This document shows, one piece after another, positions 48,842 to 61,100 of a DNA stretch of 64,000 nucleotides (positions within the stretch are counted from its first letter, which is position 1; each line of letters begins with the position of its first letter). A model generated the notes under the pieces. That model was given only the letters and a program-made list of their open reading frames with translations, ran no database searches and had not been told where the DNA came from. A program made the translations under genes and the position numbers. The DNA comes from Osmia lignaria lignaria (Eukaryota > Arthropoda > Insecta > Hymenoptera > Megachilidae). The DNA lies in assembly GCF_051020975.1 (NCBI RefSeq), contig NW_027478161.1, positions 22,046,001-22,110,000 of the forward strand, in the 5' to 3' direction.

Positions 48842-50450
48842 TTGCAGATTTATCTCAAGGGAAGGGGCCTGACGGACATATTTCGAAATATTTCTTATTC
48901 TTGTTGTTCTTCTTCTCCACAGCTAAGCTGGAAGTGGCATTTACAGCTCGCAATAGTGCATAGTTATCTGAAAGAAAGGGGCCACGGTGTTTCTGTATCT
49001 CTATTATGTTGGTGCGGCTTCGGAACTTTTAAATATCTTGATATATCTCGAGAACTACGCATCTGATCAAAAAATATCATAGAACATAAAAAGTAGGAAA
49101 CTCAATTCTCTACATAAAAGGTCTCTTAACATTTTGCAATAGCTCGCTTCGTTTCCGAGATATTTGCAGATTTATCTCAAGGGAAGGGGCCTGACGGACA
49201 TATTTCGAGATATTTCTTCTTCTTGTTGTTCTTCTTCTGCACAGCTAAGCTGGAAGTGGCATTTGCGGCTCGCACTAGTGCAGAGTTATCTCAAAGAAAG
49301 GGGCCACGGTGTTTCGGTACCTCTATTATGTTGGTGCAGCTTCGGAGCTTTTAAATATCTTGATATATCTCGAGAACTACGCATCTGATCAAAAAATATC
49401 ATAGAACATAAAAAGTAGGAAACTTAATTCTCTACAAAAAAGGTGTCTTAACGTTTTGCAATAGCTCGCTTCGTTTCCGAGATATTTGCAGATTTATCTC
49501 AAGGGAAGGGTCCTGATGGACATATTTCGAGATATTTCTTCTTCTTGTTGTTCTTCTTCTGCACAGCTAAGCTGGAAGTGGCATTTGCAGCTCGCAATGG
49601 TGCAGAGTTATCTCAAAGAAAGGGGCCACGGTGTTTCTGTATCTCTATTATGTTGGTGCGGCTTCGGAACTTTTGAATATCTTGATATATCTCGAGAACT
49701 ACGCATCTGATCAAAAAATATCATAGAACATAAAAAGTAGGAAACTTAATTCGCTACAAAAAGGTCTCTTAACATTTTGCCATAGCTCGCTTCGTTTCCG
49801 AGATATTTGCAGATTTATCTCAAGGGAAGGGGCCTAACGGACATATTTCGTGATATTTCTTCTTCTTGTTGTTCTTCTTCTGCACAGCTAAGCTGGAAGT
49901 GGCATTTGCAGCTCGCATTAGTGCAGAGTTATCTCAAAGAAAGGGGCCACGGTGTTTCTGTATCTCTATTATGTTGGTGCGGCTTCTTAACTTTTAAATA
50001 TCTTGATATATCTCGAGAACTACGCATCTGATCAAAAAATATCATAGAACATAAAAAGTAGGAAACCTAATTTTCTACAAAAAAGGTCTCTTAACATTTT
50101 GCCGTAGCTCGCTTCGTTTCCGAGATATTTGCAGATTTATCTCAAGGGAAGGGGCCTAACGGACTTATTTCGAGATATTACTTCTTCTTGTTGTTCTTCT
50201 TCTGCACAGCTAAACTGGAAGTGGCATTTCCAGGTCGCAATAGTGCAGAGTTATCTAAAAGAAAGGAGCCACGGTGTTTCTGTATCTCTATTATGTTGGT
50301 GCGGCTTCGGAACTTTTAAATATCTTGATATATCTCGAGAACTACGCCCCTGATCGAAAAATATCATAGAACATAAAAAGTAGGAAACTTAATTCTCTAC
50401 AAAAAAGGTCTCTTAACATTTTGCCATAGCTCGCTTCGTTTCCGAGATAT
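48842..50450. repeat. Satellite units 152-156, E-type only
   Basis: Unit 152 shares gtgcatagttatctgaaag and the ctacataaaagg/gcaatagc tail with unit 138, 14 units upstream, and is followed by an m2 unit (153) as unit 138 is. Unit 153 has E and gtacctctattatg. Unit 154 has aagggtcctgatgg with an m1-like mid block, a hybrid, and a 1-bp deletion. Unit 155 has a private cttcttaactttt. Unit 156 starts the ggacttatttc series with tgatcgaaaaa after acgcccc. Confidence 0.82.
49758..49762. other. 1-bp deletion in the unit A tract (unit 154)
   Basis: Five A residues stand where six are usual (unit positions 273-278), the same change as in unit 30. The unit is 321 bp. Confidence 0.85.
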
Positions 50451-52382
50451 TTGCAGATTTATCTCAAGGGAAGGGGCCTGACGGACATATTTCGAGATAT
50501 TTCTTCTTCCTGTTGTTCTTCTTCTGCACAGCTAAGCTGGAAGTGGCATTTGCAGCTCGCAATAGTGCAGAGTTATCGCAAAGAAAGGGGCCAGGGTGTT
50601 TCTGTATCTCTATTATGTTGGTGCGGCTTCGGAACTTTTAAATATCTTGATATATCTCGAGAACTACGCATCTGATCAAAAAATATCATAGAACATAAAA
50701 AGTAGGAAACCTAATTTTCTACAAAAAAGGTCTCTTAACATTTTGCCGTAGCTCGCTTCGTTTCCGAGATATTTGCAGATTTATCTCAAGGGAAGGGGCC
50801 TAACGGACTTATTTCGAGATATTTCTTCTTCTTGTTGTTCTTCTTCTGCACAGCTAAACTGGAAGTGGCATTTCCAGGTCGCAATAGTGCAGAGTTATCT
50901 AAAAGAAAGGAGCCACGGTGTTTCTGTATCTCTATTATGTTGGTGCGGCTTCGGAACTTTTAAATATCTTGATATATCTCGAGAACTACGCGTCTGATCA
51001 AAAAATATCATAGAACATAAAAAGTAGGAAACATAATTCCATACAAAAAAGGTCTCTTAACATTTTGCCATAGCTCGCTTCGTTTCCGAGATATTTGCAG
51101 ATTTATCTCAAGGGAAGGGGCCTGACGGACATATTTCGAGATATTTCTTCTTCTTGTTGTTCTTCTTCTGCACAGCTAAGCTGGAAGTGGCATTTGCAGC
51201 TCGCAATAGTGCAGAGTTATCTCAAAGAAAGGGGCCACGGTGTTTCTGTATCTCTATTATGTTGGTGCGGCTTCGGAACTTTTAAATATCTTGATATATC
51301 TCGAGATCTACGCATCTGATCAAAAAATATCATAGAACATAAAAAGTAGGAAACCTAATTTTCTACAAAAAAGGTCTCTTAACATTTTGCCGTAGCTCGC
51401 TTCGTTTCCGAGATATTTGCAGATTTATCTCAAGGGAAGGGGCCTGACGGACATATTTCGAGATATTTCTTCTTCTTGTTGTTCTTCTTCTGCACAGCTA
51501 AGCTGGAAGTGGCATTTGCAGCTCGCAATAGTGCAGAGTTATCGCAAAGAAAGGGGCCACGGTGTTTCTGTATATCTATTATGTTGGTGCGGCTTCGGAA
51601 CTTTTAAATATCTTGATATATCTCGAGAACTACGCCCCTGATCGAAAAATATCATAGAACATAAAAAGTAGGAAACTTAATTCTCTACAAAAAAGGTCTC
51701 TTAACATTTTGCCATAGCTCGCTTCGTTTCCGAGATATTTGCAGATTTATCTCAAGGGAAGGGGCCTAACGGACTTATTTCGAGATATTTCTTCTTCTTG
51801 TTGTTCTTCTTCTGCACAGCTAAACTGGACGTGGCATTTCCAGGTCGCAATAGTGCAGAGTTATCTAAAAGAAAGGAGCCACGGTGTTTCTGTACCTCTA
51901 TTATGTTGGTGCGGCTTCGGAACTTTTAAATATCTTGATATATCTCGAGAACTACGCATCTGATCGAAAAATATCATAGAACATAAAAAGTAGGAAACTT
52001 AATTCTCTACAAAACAGGTCTCTTAACATTTTGCCATAGCTCGCTTCGTTTCCGAGATATTTGCAGATTTATCTCAAGGGAAGGGGCCTGACGGACATAT
52101 TTCGAGATATTTCTTCTTCTTGTTGTTCTTCTTCTGCACAGCTAAGCTGGAAGTGGCATTTGCAGCTCGCAGTAGTGCAGAGTTATCTCAAAGAAAGGGG
52201 CCACGGTGTTTCTGTATCTCTATTATGTTGGTGCGGCTTCGGAACTTTTAAATATCTTGATATATCTCGAGAACTACGCATCTGATCAAAAAATATCATA
52301 GAACATAAAAAGTAGGAATCCTAATTTTCTACAAAAAAGGTCTCTTAACATTTTGCCGTAGCTCGCTTCGTTTCCGCGATAT
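50451..52382. repeat. Satellite units 157-162, with a 13-unit relative at 54637
   Basis: Units 157-160 recur in the same order as units 170-173, 4,186 bp downstream: ttatcgcaaag E; ggacttatttc m3 with aaaggagcc; E with ctcgagatctacg; ttatcgcaaag with tgtatatctatt. Units 161-162, with caaaacaggtctc, cgcagtagtgc and ggaatcctaa, recur as units 177-178, 16 units later. tP tails (aggaaacctaattttcta with gccgtag) are frequent here. Confidence 0.83.
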
Positions 52383-53348
52383 TTGCAGATTTATCTCAAG
52401 GGAAGGGGCCTGACGGACATATTTCCAGATATTTCTTCTTCTTGTTGTTCTTCTTCTGCACAGCTAAGCTGGAAGTGGCATTTGCAGCTCGCAATAGTGC
52501 AGAGTTATCGCAAAGAAAGGGGCCACGGTGTTTCTGTATCTCTATTATGTTGGTGCGGCTTCGGAACTTTTAAATATCTTGATATATCTCGAGAACTACG
52601 CATCTGATCAAAAAATATCATAGAACATAAAAAGTAGGAAACCTAATTTTCTACAAAAAAGGTCTCTTAACATTTTGCCGTAGCTCGCTTCGTTTCCGAG
52701 ATATTTGCAGATTTATCTCAAGGGAAGGGGCCTAACGGACTTATTTCGAGATATTTCTTCTTCTTGTTGTTCTTCTTCTGCACAGCTAAGCTGGAAGTGG
52801 CATTTGCAGCTCGCAATAGTGCAGAGTTATCTCAAAGAAAGGGGCCACGGTGTTTCTGTATCTCTATTATGTTGGTGCGGCTTCGGAACTTTTAAATATC
52901 TTGATATATCTCGAGAACTACGCCCCTGATCGAAAAATATCATAGAACATAAAAAGTAGGAAACTTAATTCTCTACAAAAAAGGTCTCTTAACATTTTGC
53001 CATAGCTCGCTTCGTTTCCGAGATATTTGCAGATTTATCTCAAGGGAAGGGGCCTGACGGACATATTTCGAGATATTTCTTCTTCCTGTTGTTCTTCTTC
53101 TGCACAGCTAAGCTGGAAGTGGCATTTACAGCTCGCAATAGTGCAGAGTTATCGCAAAGAAAGGGGCCACGGTGTTTCTGTATATCTATTATGTTGGTGC
53201 GGCTTCGGAACTTTTAAATATCTTGATATATCTCGAGAACTACGCATCTGATCAAAAAATATCATAGAACATAAAAAGTAGGAATCCTAATTTTCTACAA
53301 AAAAGGTCTCTTAACATTTTGCCGTAGCTCGCTTCGTTTCCGCGATAT
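52383..53348. repeat. 3-unit higher-order repeat H, copy 1 (units 163-165)
   Basis: Order: tttccgcgatatt entry with tttccagat and ttatcgcaaag; ggacttatttc with m1/E and acgcccctgatcg; cttcctgttg with catttacagc, ttatcgcaaag and tgtatatctatt. The three units recur directly 966 bp downstream. All are E type. Confidence 0.88.
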
Positions 53349-54314
53349 TTGCAGATTTATCTCAAGGGAAGGGGCCTGACGGACATATTTCCAGATATTT
53401 CTTCTTCTTGTTGTTCTTCTTCTGCACAGCTAAGCTGGAAGTGGCATTTGCAGCTCGCAATAGTGCAGAGTTATCGCAAAGAAAGGGGCCACGGTGTTTC
53501 TGTATCTCTATTATGTTGGTGCGGCTTCGGAACTTTTAAATATCTTGATATATCTCGAGAACTACGCATCTGATCAAAAAATATCATAGAACATAAAAAG
53601 TAGGAAACCTAATTTTCTACAAAAAAGGTCTCTTAACATTTTGCCGTAGCTCGCTTCGTTTCCGAGATATTTGCAGATTTATCTCAAGGGAAGGGGCCTA
53701 ACGGACTTATTTCGAGATATTTCTTCTTCTTGTTGTTCTTCTTCTGCACAGCTAAGCTGGAAGTGGCATTTGCAGCTCGCAATAGTGCAGAGTTATCTCA
53801 AAGAAAGGGGCCACGGTGTTTCTGTATCTCTATTATGTTGGTGCGGCTTCGGAACTTTTAAATATCTTGATATATCTCGAGAACTACGCCCCTGATCGAA
53901 AAATATCATAGAACATAAAAAGTAGGAAACTTAATTCTCTACAAAAAAGGTCTCTTAACATTTTGCCATAGCTCGCTTCGTTTCCGAGATATTTGCAGAT
54001 TTATCTCAAGGGAAGGGGCCTGACGGACATATTTCGAGATATTTCTTCTTCCTGTTGTTCTTCTTCTGCACAGCTAAGCTGGAAGTGGCATTTACAGCTC
54101 GCAATAGTGCAGAGTTATCGCAAAGAAAGGGGCCACGGTGTTTCTGTATATCTATTATGTTGGTGCGGCTTCGGAACTTTTAAATATCTTGATATATCTC
54201 GAGAACTACGCATCTGATCAAGAAATATCATAGAACATAAAAAGTAGGAAACCTAATTTTCTACAAAAAAGGTCTCTTAACATTTTGCCGTAGCTCGCTT
54301 CGTTTCCGAGATAC
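53349..54314. repeat. 3-unit higher-order repeat H, copy 2 (units 166-168)
   Basis: Direct repeat of units 163-165 with the same rare markers (tttccgcgatatt, tttccagat, acgcccctgatcg, cttcctgttg, tgtatatctatt). The copies diverge at their right end: unit 165 ends gatcaaaaaatatc with ggaatcctaa, while unit 168 ends gatcaagaaatatc with ggaaacctaa. Confidence 0.88.
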
Positions 54315-57300
54315 TTGCCGATTTATCTCAAGGGAAGGGGCCTAACGGACATATTTCGAGATATTTCTTCTTCTTGTTGTTCTTCTTCTGCACAGCTAAA
54401 CTGGAAGTGGCATTTGCAGCTCGCAATAGTGCAGAGTTATCTCAAAGAGAGGGGCCACGGTGTTTCTGTATCTCTATTATGTTGGTGCGGCTTCGGAACT
54501 TTTAAATATCTTGATATATCTCGAGAACTACGCCCCTGATCGAAAAATATCATAGAACATAAAAAGTAGGAAACTTAATTCTCTACAAAAAAGGTCTCTT
54601 AACATTTTGCCATAGCTCGCTTCGGTTCCGAGATATTTGCAGATTTATCTCAAGGGAAGGGGCCTGACGGACATATTTCGAGATATTTCTTCTTCCTGTT
54701 GTTCTTCTTCTGCACAGCTAAGCTGGAAGTGGCATTTGCAGCTCGCAATAGTGCAGAGTTATCGCAAAGAAAGGGGCCACGGTGTTTCTGTATCTCTATT
54801 ATGTTGGTGCGGCTTCGGAACTTTTAAATATCTTGATATATCTCGAGAACTACGCATCTGATCAAAAAATATCATAGAACATAAAAAGTAGGAAACCTAA
54901 TTTTCTACAAAAAAGGTCTCTTAACATTTTGCCGTAGCTCGCTTCGTTTCCGAGATATTTGCAGATTTATCTCAAGGGAAGGGGCCTAACGGACTTATTT
55001 CGAGATATTTCTTCTTCTTGTTGTTCTTCTTCTGCACAGCTAAACTGGAAGTGGCATTTCCAGGTCGCAATAGTGCAGAGTTATCTAAAAGAAAGGAGCC
55101 ACGGTGTTTCTGTATCTCTATTATGTTGGTGCGGCTTCGGAACTTTTAAATATCTTGATATATCTCGAGAACTACGCGTCTGATCAAAAAATATCATAGA
55201 ACATAAAAAGTAGGAAACATAATTCCATACAAAAAAGGTCTCTTAACATTTTGCCATAGCTCGCTTCGTTTCCGAGATATTTGCAGATTTATCTCAAGGG
55301 AAGGGGCCTGACGGACATATTTCGAGATATTTCTTCTTCTTGTTGTTCTTCTTCTGCACAGCTAAGCTGGAAGTGGCATTTGCAGCTCGCAATAGTGCAG
55401 AGTTATCTCAAAGAAAGGGGCCACGGTGTTTCTGTATCTCTATTATGTTGGTGCGGCTTCGGAACTTTTAAATATCTTGATATATCTCGAGATCTACGCA
55501 TCTGATCAAAAAATATCATAGAACATAAAAAGTAGGAAACCTAATTTTCTACAAAAAAGGTCTCTTAACATTTTGCCGTAGCTCGCTTCGTTTCCGAGAT
55601 ATTTGCAGATTTATCTCAAGGGAAGGGGTCTGACGGACATATTTCGAGATATTTCTTCTTCTTGTTGTTCTTCTTCTGCACAGCTAAGCTGGAAGTGGCA
55701 TTTGCAGCTCGCAATAGTGCAGAGTTATCGCAAAGAAAGGGGCCACGGTGTTTCTGTATATCTATTATGTTGGTGCGGCTTCGGAACTTTTAAATATCTT
55801 GATATATCTCGAGAACTACGCATCTGATCAAAAAATATCATAGAACATAAAAAGTAGGAAACCTAATTTTCTACAAAAAAGGTCTCTTAACATTTTGCCG
55901 TAGCTCGCTTCGTTTCCGAGATACTTGCCGATTTATCTCAAGGGAAGGGGCCTAACGGACATATTTCGAGATATTTCTTCTTCTTGTTGTTCTTCTTCTG
56001 CACAGCTAAACTGGAAGTGGCATTTGCAGCTCGCAATAGTGCAGAGTTATCTCAAAGAGAGGGGCCACGGTGTTTCTGTATCTCTATTATGTTGGTGCGG
56101 CTTCGGAACTTTTAAATATCTTGATATATCTCGAGAACTACGCCCCTGATCGAAAAATATCATAGAACATAAAAAGTAGGAAACTTAATTCTCTACAAAA
56201 AAGGTCTCTTAACATTTTGCCATAGCTCGCTTCGTTTCCGAGATATTTGCAGATTTATCTCAAGGGAAGGGGCCTGACGGACATATTTCGAGATATTTCT
56301 TCTTCTTGTTGTTCTTCTTCTGCACAGCTAAGCTGGAAGTGGCATTTGCAGCTCGCAATAGTGCAGAGTTATCGCAAAGAAAGGGGCCACGGTGTTTCTG
56401 TATCTCTATTATGTTGGTGCGGCTTCGGAACTTTTAAATATCTTGATATATCTCGAGAACTACGCATCTGATCAAAAAATATCATAGAACATAAAAAGTA
56501 GGAAACCTAATTTTCTACAAAAAAGGTCTCTTAACATTTTGCCGTAGCTCGCTTCGTTTCCGAGATACTTGCCGATTTATCTCAAGGGAAGGGGCCTAAC
56601 GAACATATTTCGAGATATTTCTTCTTCTTGTTGTTCTTCTTCTGCACAGCTAAACTGGAAGTGGCATTTGCAGCTCGCAATAGTGCAGAGTTATCTCAAA
56701 GAGAGGGGCCACGGTGTTTCTGTATCTCTATTATGTTGGTGCGGCTTCGGAACTTTTAAATATCTTGATATATCTCGAGAACTACGCATCTGATCAAAAA
56801 ATATCATACAACATAAAACGTAGGAAACTTAATTCTCTACAAAAAAGGTCTCTTAACATTTTGCCATAGCTCGCTTCGTTTCCGAGATATTTGCAGATTT
56901 ATCTCAAGGGAAGGGGCCTAACGGACTTATTTCGAGATATTTCTTCTTCTTGTTGTTCTTCTTCTGCACAGCTAAACTGGAAGTGGCATTTCCAGGTCGC
57001 AATAGTGCAGAGTTATCTAAAAGAAAGGAGCCACGGTGTTTCTGTATCTCTATTATGTTGGTGCGGCTTCGGAACTTTTAAATATCTTGATATATCTCGA
57101 GAACTACGCATCTGATCGAAAAATATCATAGAACATAAAAACTAGGAAACTTAATTCTCTACAAAACAGGTCTCTTAACATTTTGCCATAGCTCGCTTCG
57201 TTTCCGAGATATTTGCAGATTTATCTCAAGGGAAGGGGCCTGACGGACATATTTCGAGATATTTCTTCTTCTTGTTGTTCTTCTTCTGCACAGCTAAGCT

Positions 57301-57534
57301 GGAAGTGGCATTTGCAGCTCGCAGTAGTGCAGAGTTATCTCAAAGAAAGGGGCCACGGTGTTTCTGTATCTCTATTATGTTGGTGCGGCTTCGGAACTTT
57401 TAAATATCTTGATATATCTCGAGAACTACGCATCTGATCAAAAAATATCATAGAACATAAAAAGTAGGAATCCTAATTTTCTACAAAAAAGGTCTCTTAA
57501 CATTTTGCCGTAGCTCGCTTCGTTTCCGCGATAT
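54315..57534. repeat. Satellite units 169-178, E-type with tP tails
   Basis: Units 169, 174 and 176 have the gatacttgccgatt head and ctaaactgg with an m1 mid block, a hybrid of m3 and m1. Units 168-170 and 173-175 share the same order five units (1,610 bp) apart. Units 170-173 match units 157-160. Units 177-178 match units 161-162. The stretch is a patchwork of a few unit types reused at spacings of 5, 13 and 16 units. Confidence 0.82.
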
Positions 57535-58177
57535 TTGCAGATTTATCTCAAGGGAAGGGGCCTGACGGACATATTTCCAGATATTTCTTCTTCTTGTTGT
57601 TCTTCTTCTGCACAGCTAAGCTGGAAGTGGCATTTGCAGCTCGCAATAGTGCAGAGTTATCTCAAAGAAAGGGGCCACGGTGTGTCTGTATCTCTATTAT
57701 GTTGGTGCGGCTTCGGAACTTTTAAATATCTTGATATATCTCGAGAACTACGCATTTGATCGAAAAATATCATAGAACATAAAAAGTGGGAAACTTAATT
57801 CTCTACAAAAGAGGTCTCTTAACATTTTGCGTAGCTCGCTTCGTTTCCGAGATATTTGCAGATTTATCTCAAGGGAAGGGGCCTGACGGACATGTTTCGA
57901 GATATTTATTCTTTTTGTTGTTCTTCTTCTGCACAGCTAAGCTGGAAGTGGCATTTGCAGCTCGCAATAGTGCAGAGTTATCTCAAAGAAAGGGGCCACG
58001 GTGTTTCTGTATCTCTATTATGTTGGTGCGGCTTCGGAACTTTTAAATATCTTGATATATCTCGAGAACTACGCATCCGATCAAAAAATATCATAGAAGA
58101 TAAAAAGTAGGAAACTTAATTCTCAACAAAAAAGGTCTCTTAACATTTTGCCATAGCTCGCTTCGTTTCCGAGATAT
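57535..58177. repeat. Satellite units 179-180, right border of the E-only stretch
   Basis: Unit 179 enters with tttccgcgatatt and tttccagat like units 163 and 166, and ends with acgcatttgatcg, an agtggg tail, acaaaagagg and a 1-bp loss. Unit 180 has private changes in the pyrimidine tract (atttattctttttg) and gcatccgatc. These are the last two units of the 41-unit run without a K-type unit. Confidence 0.83.
57829..57831. other. 1-bp deletion in unit 179
   Basis: The sequence reads ttttgcgtagctc where neighbours with the same haplotype read ttttgccgtagctc, so one C is missing (unit position about 296). The unit is 321 bp. Confidence 0.83.
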
Positions 58178-61100
58178 TTGCAGATTTATCTCGAGGGAAG
58201 GGGCCTGACGGACATATTTCGAGATATTTCTTCTTCTTGTTGTTCTTCTTCTGCACAGCTAAGCTGGAAGCGGCATTTGCGGCTCGCACTAGTGCAGAGT
58301 TATCTCAAAGAAAGGGGCCACGGTGTTTCTGTATCTCTATTATGTTGGTGCAGCTTCGGATCTTTTAAATATCTCGATATATCTCGAAAACTACGCTTCT
58401 GATCAAAAAATATCATAGAACATAAATTGTAGGAAACATAATTCTCTACAAAAAAGGTCTCTTAACATTTTGCCATAGCTCGTTTCGTTTCCGAGATATT
58501 TGCAGATATATCTCAAGGGAAGGGGCCTGACGGACATATTTCGAGATATTTCCTCTTCTTGTTGTTCTTCTTCTGCACAGCTAAACTGGAAGTGGCATTT
58601 CCAGCTCGCAATAGCGCAGAGTTATCTCAAAGAAAGGGGCCACGGTGTTTCTGTATCTCTATTATGTTAGTGCGGCTTCGGAACTTTTAAATATCTTGAT
58701 ATATCTCGAGAACTACGCATCTGATCAAAAAATATCATAGAACATAAAAAGTAGGAAACTTAATTCTCTACAAATAAGGTCTCTTAACATTTTGCCATAG
58801 CTCGCTTCGTTTCCGAGATATTTGCAGATTTATCTCAAGGGAAGGGGCCTGACGGACATATTTCGAGATATTTCTTCTTCTTGTTGTTCTTCTTCTGCAC
58901 AGCTAAGCTGGAAGTGGCATTTGCAGCTCGCAATAGTGCAGAGTTATCTCAAAGAAAGGGGCCACGGTGTTTCTGTATCTCTATTATGTTGGTGCGGCTT
59001 CGGAACTTTTAAATATCTTGATATATCTCGAGAACTACGCATCTGATCAAAAAATATCATAGAACATAAAAAGTAGGAAACTTAATTCTCTACAAAAAAG
59101 GTCTCTTAACATTTTGCCATAGCTCGCTTCGTTTCCAAGATACTTGCAGATTTATCTCAAGGGAAGGGGCCTGACGGACATATTTCGAGATACATCTTCT
59201 TCTTGTTGTTCTTCTTCTGCACAGCTAAACTGGAAGTGGCATTTCCAGCTCGCAGTAGTGCCGAGTTATCTCAAAGAAAGGGGCCACGGTGTTTCTGTAT
59301 CTCTATTATGTTGGTGCGGCTTCGGAACTTTTAAATATCTTGATATATCTCGAGAACTACGCATCTGATCAAAAAATATCATAGAACATAAAAAGTAGAA
59401 AACTTAATTCTCTACAAAAAAGGTCTCTCAACATTTTGCCATAGCTCGCTTCGTTTCCGAGATATATGCAGATTTATCTCAAGGGAAGGGGCCTGACGGA
59501 CATATTTCGAGATATTTCTTCTTCTTGTTGTTCTTCTTCTGCACAGCTAAACTGGAAGTGGCATTTCCAGCTCGCAATAGTGCAGAGTTATCTGAAAGAA
59601 AGGGGCCACGGTGTTTCTGTATCTCTATTATGTTGGTGCGGCTTCGGAACTTTAAAATATCTTTATATATCTCGAGAACTACGCATCTGATTAAAAAATA
59701 TCATAGAACGTAAAAAGTAGGAAACTTAATTCTCTACAAATAAAGTCGCTTAACATTTTGCCATAGCTCGCTTCGTTTCCGAGATATTTGCAGATTTATC
59801 TCAAGGGAAGGGGCCTGACGGACATACTTCCAGATATTTCTTCTTCTTGTTGTTCTTCTTCTGCACAGCTAAGCTGGAAGTGGCATTTGCAGCTCGCAAT
59901 AGTGCAGAGTTATCTCAAAGAAAGGGGCCACGGTGTTTCTGTATCTCTATTATGTTGGTGCGGCTTCGGATCTTTTAAATATCTCGATATATCTCGAAAA
60001 CTACGCTTCTGATCAAAAAATATCATAGAACGTAAATTGTGGGAAACATAATTCTCTACAAAAAAGGTCTCTTAACATTTTGCCATAGCTCGCTTCGTTT
60101 CCGAGATATTTGCAGATTTATCTCGAGGGAAGGGGCCTGACGGACATATTTCGAGATATTTCTTCTTCTTGTTGTTCTTCTTCTGCACAGCTAAGCTGGA
60201 CGTGGCATTTACAGCTCGCAATAGTGCAGAGTTATCTCAAAGAAAGGGGCCACGGTGTTTCTGTATCTCTATTATGTTGGTGCGGCTTCGGAACTTTTAA
60301 ATATCTTGATATATCTCGAGAACTACGCCTCTGATCGAAAAATATCATAGAACATAAAAAGTAGGAAACTTAATTCTCTACAAAAAAGGTCTCTTAACAT
60401 TTTGCCATAGCTCTCTTTGTTTCCGAGATATTTGCAGATTTATCTCAAGGGAAGGGGTCTGACGGACATATTTCGAGATATTTCTTCTTCTTGTTGTTCT
60501 TCTTCTGCACAGCTAAGCTGGAAGTGGCATTTGCAGCTCGCAATAGTGCAGAGTTATCTCAAAGAAAGGGGCCACGGTGTTTCTGTATCTCTATTATGTT
60601 GGTGCGTCTTCGGAACTTTTAAATAGCTTGATATATCTCGAGAACTACGCATCCGATCAAAAAATATCATAAAACATAAAAAGTAGGAAACTTAATTCTC
60701 TACAAAAAAGGTCTCTTAACATTTTGCCATAGCTCGCTTCGTTTCCGAGATATTTGCAGATTTATCTCGAGGGAAGGGGCCTGAAGGACATATTTCGAGA
60801 TATTTCTTTTTCTTGTTGTTCTTCTTCTGCACAGCTAAGCTGGACGTGGCATTTACAACTCGCAATAGTGCAGAGTTATCTCAAAGAAAGGGGCCACGGT
60901 GTTTCTGTATCTCTATTATGTTGGTGCGGCTTCGGAACTTTTAAATATCTTGATATATCTCGAGAACTACGCATCTGATCAAAAAATATCATGGAACATA
61001 AAAAGTAGGAAACTTAATTCTCAACAAAAAAGGTCTCTTAACATTTTGCCATAGCTCGCTTCGTTTCCAAGATATTTGCAGATTTATCTCAAGGGAAGGG

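Noticed and set aside
57786..58046. 86-codon frame spanning units 179-180, and similar frame-shifted ones at 25643, 45446 and 59525
   Set aside because: They arise where a 1-bp deletion or private substitution joins or opens alternative frames of the same repeat. Their sequence is the satellite read in another frame.
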